Below are positions 27,001 through 33,635 of a stretch of DNA of 33,635 nt, piece by piece. The number at the start of each line of letters is the position of its first letter. Positions within the stretch are counted from its first letter, which is position 1. Origin of the DNA: Formosa sp. Hel1_33_131 (GTDB lineage Bacteria; Bacteroidota; Bacteroidia; Flavobacteriales; Flavobacteriaceae); NCBI GenBank assembly GCA_949499105.1, contig CATEFX010000048.1, positions 1-33,635 of the forward strand. Reading direction: 5' to 3'. The notes under the pieces were generated by a model. It was not told where the DNA came from, did not search any database, and saw only the letters and a program-made list of their open reading frames with translations. Position numbers and translations under genes: made by a program.

Positions 27001-29149
27001 TTTAAATGGGATTTCACCGGCAGATGTATCGATTAACTATTATGAAACCAATGCAGATGCGGAGAGTGAATCCAATGCCATAGGGTTTCCATTTGGATAT
27101 GTAAACCTAACCAATCCTCAAACGATTTGGATCCGTGTTTCATACAATGATACAGGATGTAAGAAGCTTACAAGTTTTGATTTGATTGTAAATCCACTTC
27201 CAGTGTTAGTACAACCCGATCCCATGATTTTATGTGACAGTAATAGTCCCGGGGATCAACAGGAGTCCTTTTTACTAGAAGACAGCGCTGCTCAAGTTCT
27301 TGATGGTCAAACAGGTTTAAGTGTAAGTTATCATTTATCGGAACTAGATGCAGATGGAAATTTAAACCCACTCGTGAGTCCTTATACAAATATCAGCAAT
27401 CCACAGACGATTTATGTTCGTGTCGAAAATGATAGCACGGGGTGTTATGATTTCAAGACCCTCACATTAGAAGTATTTCAAAACCCAATGTCGATTGCGC
27501 CTATTGATTTATTTCATTGTGATGATACTTTGAGTGGAGATGGTCAGGAGGTTTTTGATTTAACGACCAATGAGTTGTTTGTTCTTAATGGCGAGTTAGG
27601 AGTGACGCCGACTTACTTTGAAACATTTTTGGATGCACAATTAGAAATCAATCTGATTCCAGATCCGATAAATTATACCAACACAACAATTTCAGTTCAG
27701 ACGGTATTTGTACGGGTTACCAACGATATTACAGGGTGTTTTACTATTGTGGATTTTGATTTAATCGTGCGGCCCTTACCATTAGCAACACCCGTAGAAG
27801 ATTGGAAGGCTTGTGAATTAAGGACTGACAATGTATACGCTTTTGATTTAGACTCTCAAAGTGGGTTAATATTAGGGTCCCAAAGTGCTTCCGCTTTTGA
27901 AGTAACTTATTATGAAACACTGTTAGAAGCAACCGGAGGGACTAATTCTTTGGTAAGTCCTTATGAGAATATGACCAATCCTCAAACTATTTTTGTGAGC
28001 GTTACCAACACGAATACAGGGTGTAGAAATACGTTGGTAAGTTTTGAATTACAGGTCTTTGAAGCAGCGCAAGCTACCGCACCTTTAAATCCTTATATGC
28101 TTTGTGATGACACTGTAGAAACAGATGGAAATCCAATTAACGACACCATGCAGTTTGATTTATCTACACAAAATATAGGCGTATTAAATGGTCAGGATCC
28201 AAGTAACTACATCGTTCGTTATTTTGTGAGCCAGTTTGATGCAGATGAAGGTATAAATGAATTGCCAAGCTTGTTTGAGAATACAATTAACCCACAGGTC
28301 ATCATTGCTCGTGTTGATAATGATACCCAAGTGTTAGGTAGTGGTGGTGCTTTGTCCGACAGTTCAATATGTTATGAAACAGCTCCTTTAACACTTCAAG
28401 TAAATCCCTTGCCAATCGTAGATTTAGAAGATGATTACGTGCTGTGTATTGGTTCTGATGGTACGGGGATTCTAAATATACCTACAGGTTTGTCAGAAGT
28501 TAATTATGCCTTTATATGGAAAAATGCTAGTGGCACGGTTATAGGAACCCGATCAAGTGGTTTTGTATCACAGGGAGGCACCTATTCATTAGAAGTATTT
28601 GATGTGTCATTTCCTACAAATTGTGCAGCGCCGATTGCGACTTTTACAGTCCAGAAAAGTGCATCGCCAATAGTAACGGCACAGGTGAGTTCGAGAGCAT
28701 TTGCAACAACACATACAATCGAAGCAGAAGCGACCGGACTGGGTGTTTATGAATTTAGTTTAGATCTAGGGCCATGGCAAACTTCAGGTAACTTTGGAAA
28801 CGTGTTGCCAGGGGAGCATGTCGTCACAGCACGAGATGTCAATGGCTGTGGTGAAAGTCAGGCGGTGGTTTATGTGATCGATTACCCAAAATATTTTACG
28901 CCAAATGGAGATGGATTCCATGACACATGGAATATCATAGGAATCTCAGATCAATACGATTTGAAAGTTTATATTTTTGATAGGTATGGTAAACTCTTAA
29001 AACAAATTAGTCCTACTGGCCAAGGGTGGGATGGAACCTATAATGGCATACCACTACCGACAAATGATTATTGGTTTATGATTGATTATAATGAACCTAC
29101 AACAGGGAATGCGAATCAATTAAAACTACACTTCACATTGAAACGATAA
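24056..29149 (+). CDS. Giant secreted T9SS type B protein: PKD, choice-of-anchor L and ten tandem two-cysteine repeats
   Basis: The 1697-residue protein is probably exported by Sec (signal peptide about 1-28) and then by the type IX system to the cell surface. In order: a PKD domain (about 65-140, with SWSFGDGD and FNITLTV); a choice-of-anchor-L-type domain (about 155-395, with GYFSGDGVSFPF, GIILTTGNA and FVFASEEYGEF); an Ig-like link (about 400-475); ten tandem repeats of about 95 residues (478-1452); a degenerate Ig-like segment; and a gliding-motility-associated type B C-terminal domain (about 1605-1697, YFTPNGDGFHDTW, IFDRYGKLL, WDGTYNG). An adhesin or surface-fibre role is inferred from architecture. 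No PorP/SprF-like partner gene is adjacent. A 20-bp-stem terminator follows. Confidence 0.92.
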   Translation: MQKLYKKSSKIKKLVLLFSILLSVSLSAGVSPGSWIVNAPLVEPCQTITASIETTVPAADGTGTVVVGKGETVDFFGSAIFSTSGLGATYSWSFGDGDVSNGLEVSHLFNAIGTFNITLTVTDTNPEGCADTQTITVQVLSPYIQIDQVTYTPTQLIEDVLINSPCVNVSNLVSSTGTDFGSSNGIGYFSGDGVSFPFTEGIILTTGNAGRAGGPKTVELSDGAVWWLGDADLENALESLNPGVTNNATFIEFDFVPLADAISFNFVFASEEYGEFQCDYTDAFAFLLTDSDGLTTNLAIVPGTDDPISVLSVRDSAYNDPAMNCASVNPEFFAAYYGPGGLPPLDSPTNFLGHTVNLIAQAAVVPNTSYSIKLVIADDQDTIFDAAVFLEAGSFDLGGDLGDDITIELGTAQCSGTTVTLDTKVPSASHVWYVNGAEILGEILSTLTITEPGTYSANTTFNETCASSDSILVEFVPVPVVVAVENLEICDGGATSFDLTQNNTSILGTQSGSEYVISFHSSQEDADADADPISNEDTVAFSGVDGQQIYVRIEYLTTGCYGTDSFLLNLFNQPTIFPVDDLVVCDDDFDGFATFDLTAVGLFVIGSQLGMEVTFHTSPTDADANLDAVTSPFETTTEDFQTLHIRLEEVATGCYSTTTLDLFVDPLPVVPVISDYELCDDPNSGDQQAFFDLNSKDFEIINDQNSSVSYYATLLDATNEVGALTSPYENTSNSETIYVSLTDLTTGCRSTGSFNLIVNPLPQLVIPTELEVCDDGASDGFTSIDLTLKDNEISGGNINYSISYYLTQLEADSGTDPLVIPYTNTSNPQTIFARGQDINTGCYNTVPLEISVAPVVVASTPQPLEYCDVDSDGFGVFTLTDVDAEIMGGDPELMVSYYDTLLDAENGVGALASPYTNSVINTQTLFGRVISTTVVTNCPTIVDVVLIVHPTPQLLAPMPLEVCDDTTDELATFNLTTKVPEFLNGISPADVSINYYETNADAESESNAIGFPFGYVNLTNPQTIWIRVSYNDTGCKKLTSFDLIVNPLPVLVQPDPMILCDSNSPGDQQESFLLEDSAAQVLDGQTGLSVSYHLSELDADGNLNPLVSPYTNISNPQTIYVRVENDSTGCYDFKTLTLEVFQNPMSIAPIDLFHCDDTLSGDGQEVFDLTTNELFVLNGELGVTPTYFETFLDAQLEINLIPDPINYTNTTISVQTVFVRVTNDITGCFTIVDFDLIVRPLPLATPVEDWKACELRTDNVYAFDLDSQSGLILGSQSASAFEVTYYETLLEATGGTNSLVSPYENMTNPQTIFVSVTNTNTGCRNTLVSFELQVFEAAQATAPLNPYMLCDDTVETDGNPINDTMQFDLSTQNIGVLNGQDPSNYIVRYFVSQFDADEGINELPSLFENTINPQVIIARVDNDTQVLGSGGALSDSSICYETAPLTLQVNPLPIVDLEDDYVLCIGSDGTGILNIPTGLSEVNYAFIWKNASGTVIGTRSSGFVSQGGTYSLEVFDVSFPTNCAAPIATFTVQKSASPIVTAQVSSRAFATTHTIEAEATGLGVYEFSLDLGPWQTSGNFGNVLPGEHVVTARDVNGCGESQAVVYVIDYPKYFTPNGDGFHDTWNIIGISDQYDLKVYIFDRYGKLLKQISPTGQGWDGTYNGIPLPTNDYWFMIDYNEPTTGNANQLKLHFTLKR
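25487..28411 (+). repeat. Coding repeat array: ten units of about 95 residues
   Basis: The first cysteine of each unit is at residues 490, 585, 679, 773, 867, 963, 1060, 1155, 1253 and 1350; the second at 560, 654, 748, 842, 938, 1034, 1130, 1228, 1323 and 1439, about 70 residues later. The unit pattern is CDD-(D/N)-x-DG-x-FDLT, then VSYYxT-x-x-DA, then SPYxN-x-x-NPQTIYVR, then TGCY, ending in V-x-PLP. The start resembles acidic calcium-binding loops. The DNA is diverged apart from short matches such as AATCCTCAAACTATTTTTG in two units. Confidence 0.88.
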
Positions 29150-29164
29150 TATATAGGTAGTCAC

Positions 29165-29207
29165 AAAACAAAACAGCCCGTAACTTAGTTACGGGCTGTT
29201 TTGTTTT
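29165..29207. terminator. Strong bidirectional terminator with a 20-bp perfect stem
   Basis: Positions 29165-29184 and 29188-29207 are perfectly complementary over 20 bp with a 3-nt loop TTA. The GC-rich core (AGCCCG/CGGGCT) is flanked by A-rich and T-rich arms on both sides, so it can end transcripts from both directions. It sits between the convergent giant gene (ends 29149) and the FadL-like gene (ends 29220). Confidence 0.92.
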
Positions 29208-29219
29208 AGAGTAAATTTC

Positions 29220-30731
29220 TTATAAATTCATACTTAATGTAATTGAAACATTGGTGTTTGTAGCGTTGATCTGAGCAGCGCCTAATGTACCAGCATTAAA
29301 TAATTGGTAATCAGTTTCTCGTTTAGAGTTTTCATACGCAAGGTCTAATCGAGTGTTTCCAAAATTATAACCTAGTCCAAGCGAAAACCCCTTTAAATCG
29401 CCATAAACAGAAGTGTCTGAATACGGGCTTTGTTCCATTTTATAGCCCCCTCGAAAGCTGTATTTCTGATGTCTTAATTCGCCACCAATTCTAAATGTGT
29501 CAGCCGCTTTTAGGGAGTTACTAATCAAAGTGTTTTGCTGAGAAAATCCAGTATCGCTTTCTGGTTTGAATTTGGTTTTACCATAGTCTTTTCTAGAATA
29601 ATCAATGCTAATGACTCCTGTTTCCCCAAGAATAAAGGCGGCACTCCCTGTGATTTTGGCAGGTGTTTGGATTTTATAATCTTGAAATAAATTTATAACA
29701 TCAGGGTTAACCACTGTGCGAGTGTTGTCAGTGTCGTTAACAGTAGAAATATACTGATTAGTTTCATCTCTTAGTGTAATCCTGGTAGGACTGTCATAAG
29801 TCAGGCCAACTCTAAAAGCATCATTCAGCTTGAATATAGTTCCTAGTTGCAACGAAAAGCCCTCTCCAGTTGTGAGCAGGTTGTTTTCGAAATCAACTTG
29901 ATTTATTGTAGACCCCACGTTTGTATTTTCTTCATAGAGGTAGGTGCTTCGTTCATAATTTATAAAATGAGAGTTTAAGGTCATTCCAAAATAGATATTT
30001 TTGTCATACTGAAATCCAGCATTCACAGAAAATTTACCATTATAGCCTGTGGAGCTGTAATAGTATTCCTGATCGAAATTACCTAGGGCAATGTTGGAAG
30101 TATAAACCGTATTATCATCATTTTCAGATCCAGGTTCTAAAATATAACTTTCATATCCTAAATAAGCTTGCTGATATCGAGAACCGTAATCGGAGCCAAT
30201 GTTACTATAAGCATCTGAAATAGATTCACCAGTAAATGCAGAAATTTCATCAAGTCTAAGCCCGTTGGCATAGTCTGTAAAATAACTACCAATAGAATTA
30301 GAAGACACCCCCGCTGCTAAAAAATTGTCATCGTAATTGTCCAGTTGTTCGTAAAAGACACTCAATACAAATTTATTCCATAAGGAAGCGTCATTTTTGT
30401 TTTTAAAAACAAACGCCGCTCCAATTTGATTCAAATCAAAACTGTCTTTATTTTCTTTGGTACTGCTGCCGCTATAGCCAACGTCATTTGAAACACTGTT
30501 GTTTGACAAGGACAAAGAGCCATGACTGAGATTAAAAAGGGCGGATCCAGCCGGGTTAACACTAACTCCAGACATATCACCACCGAGGGCACCAAAGGCA
30601 CCACTCATAGCTTTAAAACGCGCAGTTCCTTGTGTGTTTTCAGTTGAATAGCGCAACGCATCCGAAAGATCTTGACCATAGGAGACTGTGAGGGAAATAA
30701 TTCCCAAGAGTGCTAAAATTATTTTTTTCAT
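29220..30731 (-). CDS. OmpP1/FadL-family outer-membrane transport protein
   Basis: The 503-residue beta-barrel probably moves hydrophobic compounds across the outer membrane. A signal peptide (about 1-19, cleavage before QDLSDALRY) precedes the family's N-terminal region GTARFKAMSGAFGALGG and SGVSVNPAG (35-62), which matches the FadL hatch and NPA motif. Many amphipathic strands follow, including GFSLGLGYNFGNTRLDLAYE, ending in a barrel-type strand (NVSITLSMNL). The substrate is unknown. It lies 24 bp after the lipoprotein gene and is probably in the same transcript. It is not of the PorP/SprF type that often accompanies type B secreted proteins. Confidence 0.9.
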   Translation of the reverse strand: MKKIILALLGIISLTVSYGQDLSDALRYSTENTQGTARFKAMSGAFGALGGDMSGVSVNPAGSALFNLSHGSLSLSNNSVSNDVGYSGSSTKENKDSFDLNQIGAAFVFKNKNDASLWNKFVLSVFYEQLDNYDDNFLAAGVSSNSIGSYFTDYANGLRLDEISAFTGESISDAYSNIGSDYGSRYQQAYLGYESYILEPGSENDDNTVYTSNIALGNFDQEYYYSSTGYNGKFSVNAGFQYDKNIYFGMTLNSHFINYERSTYLYEENTNVGSTINQVDFENNLLTTGEGFSLQLGTIFKLNDAFRVGLTYDSPTRITLRDETNQYISTVNDTDNTRTVVNPDVINLFQDYKIQTPAKITGSAAFILGETGVISIDYSRKDYGKTKFKPESDTGFSQQNTLISNSLKAADTFRIGGELRHQKYSFRGGYKMEQSPYSDTSVYGDLKGFSLGLGYNFGNTRLDLAYENSKRETDYQLFNAGTLGAAQINATNTNVSITLSMNL

Positions 30732-30755
30732 TGTATCTTTTTTAAAGTAATTCTA

Positions 30756-31808
30756 CTAATTTCTTCGTCGACTGCTTGAACTTCTGGAGCTATTTCTTGA
30801 AGGCGAGCTTGAGCTTCTAGATGTAGAGTTAGAACTTCTACTTCGGGTTGTGGTTGTTCTTGGACTCGAAGTAGAAGTGCTTCTTTGTCGTGTGGTTGTC
30901 GATCTAGTAGTTGTATTAGATTGCGTTGGACGCTTTGTACGTGTTCTTGTGGTGGTTGTCGACGATTGTGTTGGACGACTTGTACGTGTTCGAGTCTCTG
31001 TAGCTGATTGTGTTGGGCGACTTGTGCGTGTTCGAGTCTCTGTGGCTGTTGGACGACTTGTACGTGTTCGAGTCGTTGTGCTCGATTGTGTTGGACGGCT
31101 AGTGCGAACGGTAGACCGTGTTCGAGCGGTTGTGCTCAAAGCACTTCGGCTGCTCAAACTAATATTTCTGGAAGTCGTATAAGACCTACGGCCATTTACA
31201 TAGGCGATTGATTGTCTTCTGTCGTTGTTGTAGCCATAGTTGTTATATCCATAGCCGTAACCGTAGTTGTTGTAGCCATAGCCGTAACCGTAGTTGTTGT
31301 AGCCGAAATTATTATACCCATAACCAATATATGGATTGCACCAAGGATTATATCTGGAGTTCCCCCAACTATTCCATCCTAATGACCACCCATTGTTCCA
31401 GCCCCAATAGTTGTTATAAGGGTTTCCCCATCCATAGCTATAATAAGGACTGTTATCATAAACATTGATCGTAACTCCGCTGTCATTGTTTTGTCCCCAG
31501 CCTGCGTAATTAGTTGAGTTTGTAGCATCTTCTTGATAATCCCCTTCATAGGCGTCAACATCTGTAAAAACAGCAGCATCATCTTCAAGTTGAAGCGATT
31601 TTTCTTTAAAATAATTTTTATAATAATCAGAGGAATTTGAGGTGTTGTCAGCAGTCTCATTAGTTTGTACTTTAGGTTCAGAATCAGAATAAATCCCATC
31701 TTCATAGGTTCCCGCATACTGGAAAGATCCACAAGACGTAAAACTTAAAAGAACTCCAACTACAAATACGAGTGCCCATTGTTTCTTTAAGTAAGTAATA
31801 AATTTCAT
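30756..31808 (-). CDS. Low-complexity lipoprotein with Gly/Tyr/Asn and Arg/Thr/Ser repeats
   Basis: The 350-residue protein has a signal peptide with lipobox SFTSC (C26), so it should be lipidated. Residues about 27-115 are an acidic soluble region; 120-195 is rich in Tyr, Gly, Asn and Trp with tandem GYGYNNYG units; and 210-350 is rich in Arg, Thr and Ser with five units of type TSRPTQSxTxTRTR. The tail is highly basic (R/S only near the end). I recall proteins of this kind beside proS in flavobacteria with a misleading 'vitellogenin' label. The function is unknown; a surface, adhesive or polyanion-binding role is a guess. It is divergent from proS and leads into the FadL-like gene. Confidence 0.85.
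   Translation of the reverse strand: MKFITYLKKQWALVFVVGVLLSFTSCGSFQYAGTYEDGIYSDSEPKVQTNETADNTSNSSDYYKNYFKEKSLQLEDDAAVFTDVDAYEGDYQEDATNSTNYAGWGQNNDSGVTINVYDNSPYYSYGWGNPYNNYWGWNNGWSLGWNSWGNSRYNPWCNPYIGYGYNNFGYNNYGYGYGYNNYGYGYGYNNYGYNNDRRQSIAYVNGRRSYTTSRNISLSSRSALSTTARTRSTVRTSRPTQSSTTTRTRTSRPTATETRTRTSRPTQSATETRTRTSRPTQSSTTTTRTRTKRPTQSNTTTRSTTTRQRSTSTSSPRTTTTRSRSSNSTSRSSSSPSRNSSRSSSSRRRN
30900..31103 (-). repeat. Coding tandem repeat: TSRPTQSxTxTRTR units
   Basis: About five units of 12-15 residues (lipoprotein residues 236-303) are recognisable, with core (S/K)RPT(Q/A)S and (T/E)TRTR. The nucleotide sequence shows the same periodicity (repeats of a GTTGGACG-type motif on the plus strand). Such arrays are prone to length variation by slippage. 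Confidence 0.85.
31224..31328 (-). repeat. Coding tandem repeat: GYGYNNYGY units
   Basis: Residues 161-195 of the lipoprotein are built from a unit of nine residues (YNNYGYGYG). At the DNA level a 27-bp unit recurs almost exactly, for example in the stretch reading GTAGTTGTTGTAGCC around 31230-31310. Low complexity rather than CRISPR: no non-repetitive spacers. Confidence 0.85.
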
Positions 31809-31837
31809 AAGAGTTTAAATTAAATTGTTGAACGTCA

Positions 31838-31845
31838 CAAAAATA
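31838..31845 (-). promoter_or_regulatory. -7 box of the repeat-lipoprotein/FadL transcript
   Basis: The minus strand reads TATTTTTG, an exact TAnnTTTG match, 29 bp upstream of the lipoprotein start. The TTG found upstream is only 11 bp away, so the -33 part is uncertain. The same 80-97 bp gap must also hold the divergent proS promoter. Confidence 0.5.
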
Positions 31846-31905
31846 CTTAGTTTTGTCAAACTAATTATATAAAGCACTACAACAGTTGTGCCAAATTACG
31901 ACAAT

Positions 31906-33384
31906 ATGAGCAAAAACCTTACATCAAGATCCGAAGATTATTCAAAATGGTACAACGAACTTGTCGTTAAAGCTGATTTAGCTGAAAATTCGGCCGTTAG
32001 AGGCTGTATGGTGATTAAGCCATATGGCTATGCAATTTGGGAAAAAATGCAAGCAGAGTTAGATCGTATGTTTAAGGAAACAGGTCATCAAAACGCTTAT
32101 TTTCCACTGTTTGTGCCCAAAAGTTTGTTTGAAGCTGAAGAAAAAAATGCTGAAGGTTTTGCAAAAGAATGTGCTGTAGTCACACATTATCGCTTACAAA
32201 ATGATCCCGATAACCCTGGAAAACTTCGTGTCGATCCAGAAGCAAAACTAGAAGAGGAGTTGGTCGTCAGACCAACAAGTGAAGCGATTATATGGAATAC
32301 GTTTAAAGGATGGGTTCAGTCTTATAGAGATTTACCGCTTTTAATTAACCAGTGGGCCAATGTGGTGCGATGGGAAATGCGAACGCGTTTATTTTTAAGA
32401 ACGGCAGAATTTTTATGGCAAGAAGGGCATACCGCACATGCCACCAAAAGTGAAGCCATCACCGAAGCCAAATTAATGAATAATATCTATGCCGATTTTG
32501 CTGAAAATTTCATGGCAATTCCTGTCATTCAAGGGGTTAAAACTGAAAGTGAACGTTTTGCTGGTGCCGAAGAAACCTATTGTATTGAAGCCTTAATGCA
32601 AGACGGAAAAGCATTGCAAGCAGGAACGTCTCACTTTTTAGGACAAAATTTCGCCAAAGCATTCGATGTTAAATTCGCTAATAGTGAAGGAAAACAAGAC
32701 TATGTTTGGGCCACCTCTTGGGGCGTCTCAACTCGATTGATGGGTGCATTAATTATGACCCATAGTGATGACAAAGGCTTAGTATTGCCTCCAAATTTAG
32801 CACCCTATCAAGTTGTTATTGTTCCGATTTATAGAAATGAAGAGCAATTGGCAGAAATCACAACCCAAGCCGAGGCAATTATGAAATCCTTGAGAGCTCA
32901 AAATATTTCGGTAAAATATGACCATAGAACCACTCAGCGTCCTGGGGCTAAATTTGCACAGCACGAATTACAAGGCGTTCCTTTAAGACTGGCTATTGGG
33001 CCAAAAGACCTAGAAAGTGGCACTGTGGAGTTGGCACGAAGAGATACCTTAACAAAAGAAGTGATTGCTTTAGAAAACCTAACAGACACTGTGACAGCTT
33101 TAATTTCCGAAATTCAAAGCAGTTTATTTCAAAAAGCACTTGATTTTAGAGCAAATCACATCACAAAAGTGGAAACATTTGAAGACTTTAAGTCTGTTTT
33201 AGAAACCAAAACAGGATTTATATTAGCGCATTGGGACGGAAGTTCTGAGACGGAAGATAAAATTAAAACCATCACCAAAGCGACAATCCGTTGTATTCCA
33301 ATAGATTCGGAGCTTGAAACTGGTGTTTGTGTGTTTTCTGGAAAGCCCTCTAAACAACGTGTTTTATTTGCCAAAGCATATTAA
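31906..33384 (+). CDS. proS: Prolyl-tRNA synthetase (short, eukaryote/archaeal-like type)
   Basis: The enzyme charges tRNA-Pro. The 492-residue class II synthetase shows motif 2 ([25 protein letters not shown] region) and motif 3 ([16 protein letters not shown] region), followed by the anticodon-binding domain. It lacks the long editing insert of E. coli-type ProRS, so it is of the shorter kind common in Bacteroidota. I choose the ATG at 31906 ([22 protein letters not shown]), which matches the usual start. An in-frame GTG at 31888 would add six residues and is less likely. The C-terminal part carries the usual short extension ending [10 protein letters not shown]. Confidence 0.96.
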   Translation: MSKNLTSRSEDYSKWYNELVVKADLAENSAVRGCMVIKPYGYAIWEKMQAELDRMFKETGHQNAYFPLFVPKSLFEAEEKNAEGFAKECAVVTHYRLQNDPDNPGKLRVDPEAKLEEELVVRPTSEAIIWNTFKGWVQSYRDLPLLINQWANVVRWEMRTRLFLRTAEFLWQEGHTAHATKSEAITEAKLMNNIYADFAENFMAIPVIQGVKTESERFAGAEETYCIEALMQDGKALQAGTSHFLGQNFAKAFDVKFANSEGKQDYVWATSWGVSTRLMGALIMTHSDDKGLVLPPNLAPYQVVIVPIYRNEEQLAEITTQAEAIMKSLRAQNISVKYDHRTTQRPGAKFAQHELQGVPLRLAIGPKDLESGTVELARRDTLTKEVIALENLTDTVTALISEIQSSLFQKALDFRANHITKVETFEDFKSVLETKTGFILAHWDGSSETEDKIKTITKATIRCIPIDSELETGVCVFSGKPSKQRVLFAKAY

Positions 33385-33388
33385 ATTT

Positions 33389-33408
33389 AACTTTTTTCAA
33401 AAAAAGTT
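33389..33408 (+). terminator. Weak A+T inverted repeat after proS
   Basis: AACTTTTTT and AAAAAAGTT are complementary (9 bp) with a 2-nt loop. The stem has almost no G-C pairs and no T-run follows, so it is a doubtful terminator; it is listed because it begins 4 bp after proS. Confidence 0.25.
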
Positions 33409-33417
33409 AGTAAGAAG

Positions 33418-33447
33418 TTGTAACATTTAAAAATAGTTGTATTTTTG
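33418..33447 (+). promoter_or_regulatory. tRNA-Glu promoter (TTG-N19-TATTTTTG)
   Basis: TTG at 33418-33420 and TATTTTTG at 33440-33447 are separated by 19 bp, an exact match to the Bacteroidota promoter consensus. It lies about 78 bp before the mature tRNA-Glu 5' end and could also drive the gene beginning at 33628. Confidence 0.8.
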
Positions 33448-33524
33448 CAACCGCATTAGAAATAATGTGTGCTATTTGAAATAAAATCAGATTCATCAAC
33501 ATTGTGATTTTGATTTAAAAAAAT

Positions 33525-33596
33525 GGCCCGTTCGTCTATCGGCTAGGACGCATGGTTTTCATCCATGTAAGAGGGGTTCGATTCCCCTACGGGCTA
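33525..33596 (+). tRNA. tRNA-Glu (anticodon TTC)
   Basis: The cloverleaf is complete: the acceptor GGCCCGT pairs with ACGGGCT (one G-U at the first pair), the anticodon stem CATGG/CCATG encloses TTTTCAT with anticodon TTC, and the T-arm GGGG/CCCC encloses TTCGATT. The discriminator is A and CCA is not encoded, as for tRNA-Val in this window. Confidence 0.95.
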
Positions 33597-33627
33597 CAAT
33601 TATTTAATAATAATAAAATTAAGAATT

Positions 33628-33635
33628 ATGGCAAA
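33628..33635 (+). CDS. rpsT: Start of a coding gene cut by the window edge, probably ribosomal protein S20
   Basis: Only ATGGCAAA is present (Met-Ala and part of a third codon). Position 32 bp after tRNA-Glu and downstream of proS, with the Met-Ala start typical of S20, suggests rpsT, but eight bases cannot prove it. Confidence 0.3.

Noticed and set aside
31224-31328. CRISPR-like regular repeats
   Set aside because: The units are directly adjacent coding repeats with no unique spacers and no cas genes nearby.
30850-31468. Plus-strand open frames with VVVLDCVGRLVRV-like repeats and cysteine-rich repeats
   Set aside because: They are antisense images of the repeat arrays in the lipoprotein gene, which itself has a signal peptide, lipobox and promoter.
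31888-31905. GTG start for proS
   Set aside because: The ATG at 31906 begins the sequence MSKNLTSR typical for this enzyme; the extra six residues have no support.

Overview
The window is chromosomal DNA from a member of the Bacteroidota, most likely the family Flavobacteriaceae. The evidence is a T9SS type B (gliding-motility-associated) C-terminal domain on a giant secreted protein, a fused SecDF, repeated promoter boxes of the TAnnTTTG type used by this phylum, a DUF6588-like outer-membrane protein, a FadL-type porin, and tRNA genes without an encoded CCA. Genus cannot be fixed from the sequence alone.

Layout. Positions 1-2146 look like the edge of an integrated element: a very A+T-rich tyrosine recombinase (minus strand) lies just beyond the 3' end of tRNA-Val(GAC), and the element would continue to the left, outside the window. 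From 2242 rightwards the DNA is ordinary core genome: a YwaF/TMEM164-like membrane protein, an M28 peptidase, an SDR oxidoreductase, ffh and folD (plus strand). A compact minus-strand run follows from 10094 down to 7168 (lipoprotein, cupin, alpha/beta hydrolase, rluF-like, VOC protein), with overlapping stop and start codons. Then come queE, asnB, gyrB, a DUF6588-like gene, mdh and secDF (plus), the minus-strand group folE-cysS-yidD-lgt, a 5.1-kb gene for a secreted repeat protein, a minus-strand pair (serine/threonine/arginine-rich lipoprotein and FadL-like porin), proS, tRNA-Glu and the first bases of what is probably rpsT.

How the genes relate. Many serve protein export and the envelope: ffh (signal recognition), secDF (Sec translocation motor), yidD (membrane insertion), lgt (lipoprotein lipidation), two lipoproteins, two outer-membrane barrels and a T9SS cargo protein. 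Others are housekeeping: one-carbon and pterin metabolism (folD, folE), queuosine precursor synthesis (queE), aminoacylation (cysS, proS), rRNA modification, DNA supercoiling, and the TCA cycle.

I found no CRISPR array, rRNA, insertion sequence or recognisable defence or biosynthetic system. The points most worth a second look are the tRNA-Val integration boundary, a 41-bp duplication flanking a hairpin before the SDR gene, the ten two-cysteine repeats of the giant T9SS protein, a cupin lacking all its metal-binding histidines, and the repeat-rich lipoprotein beside proS.
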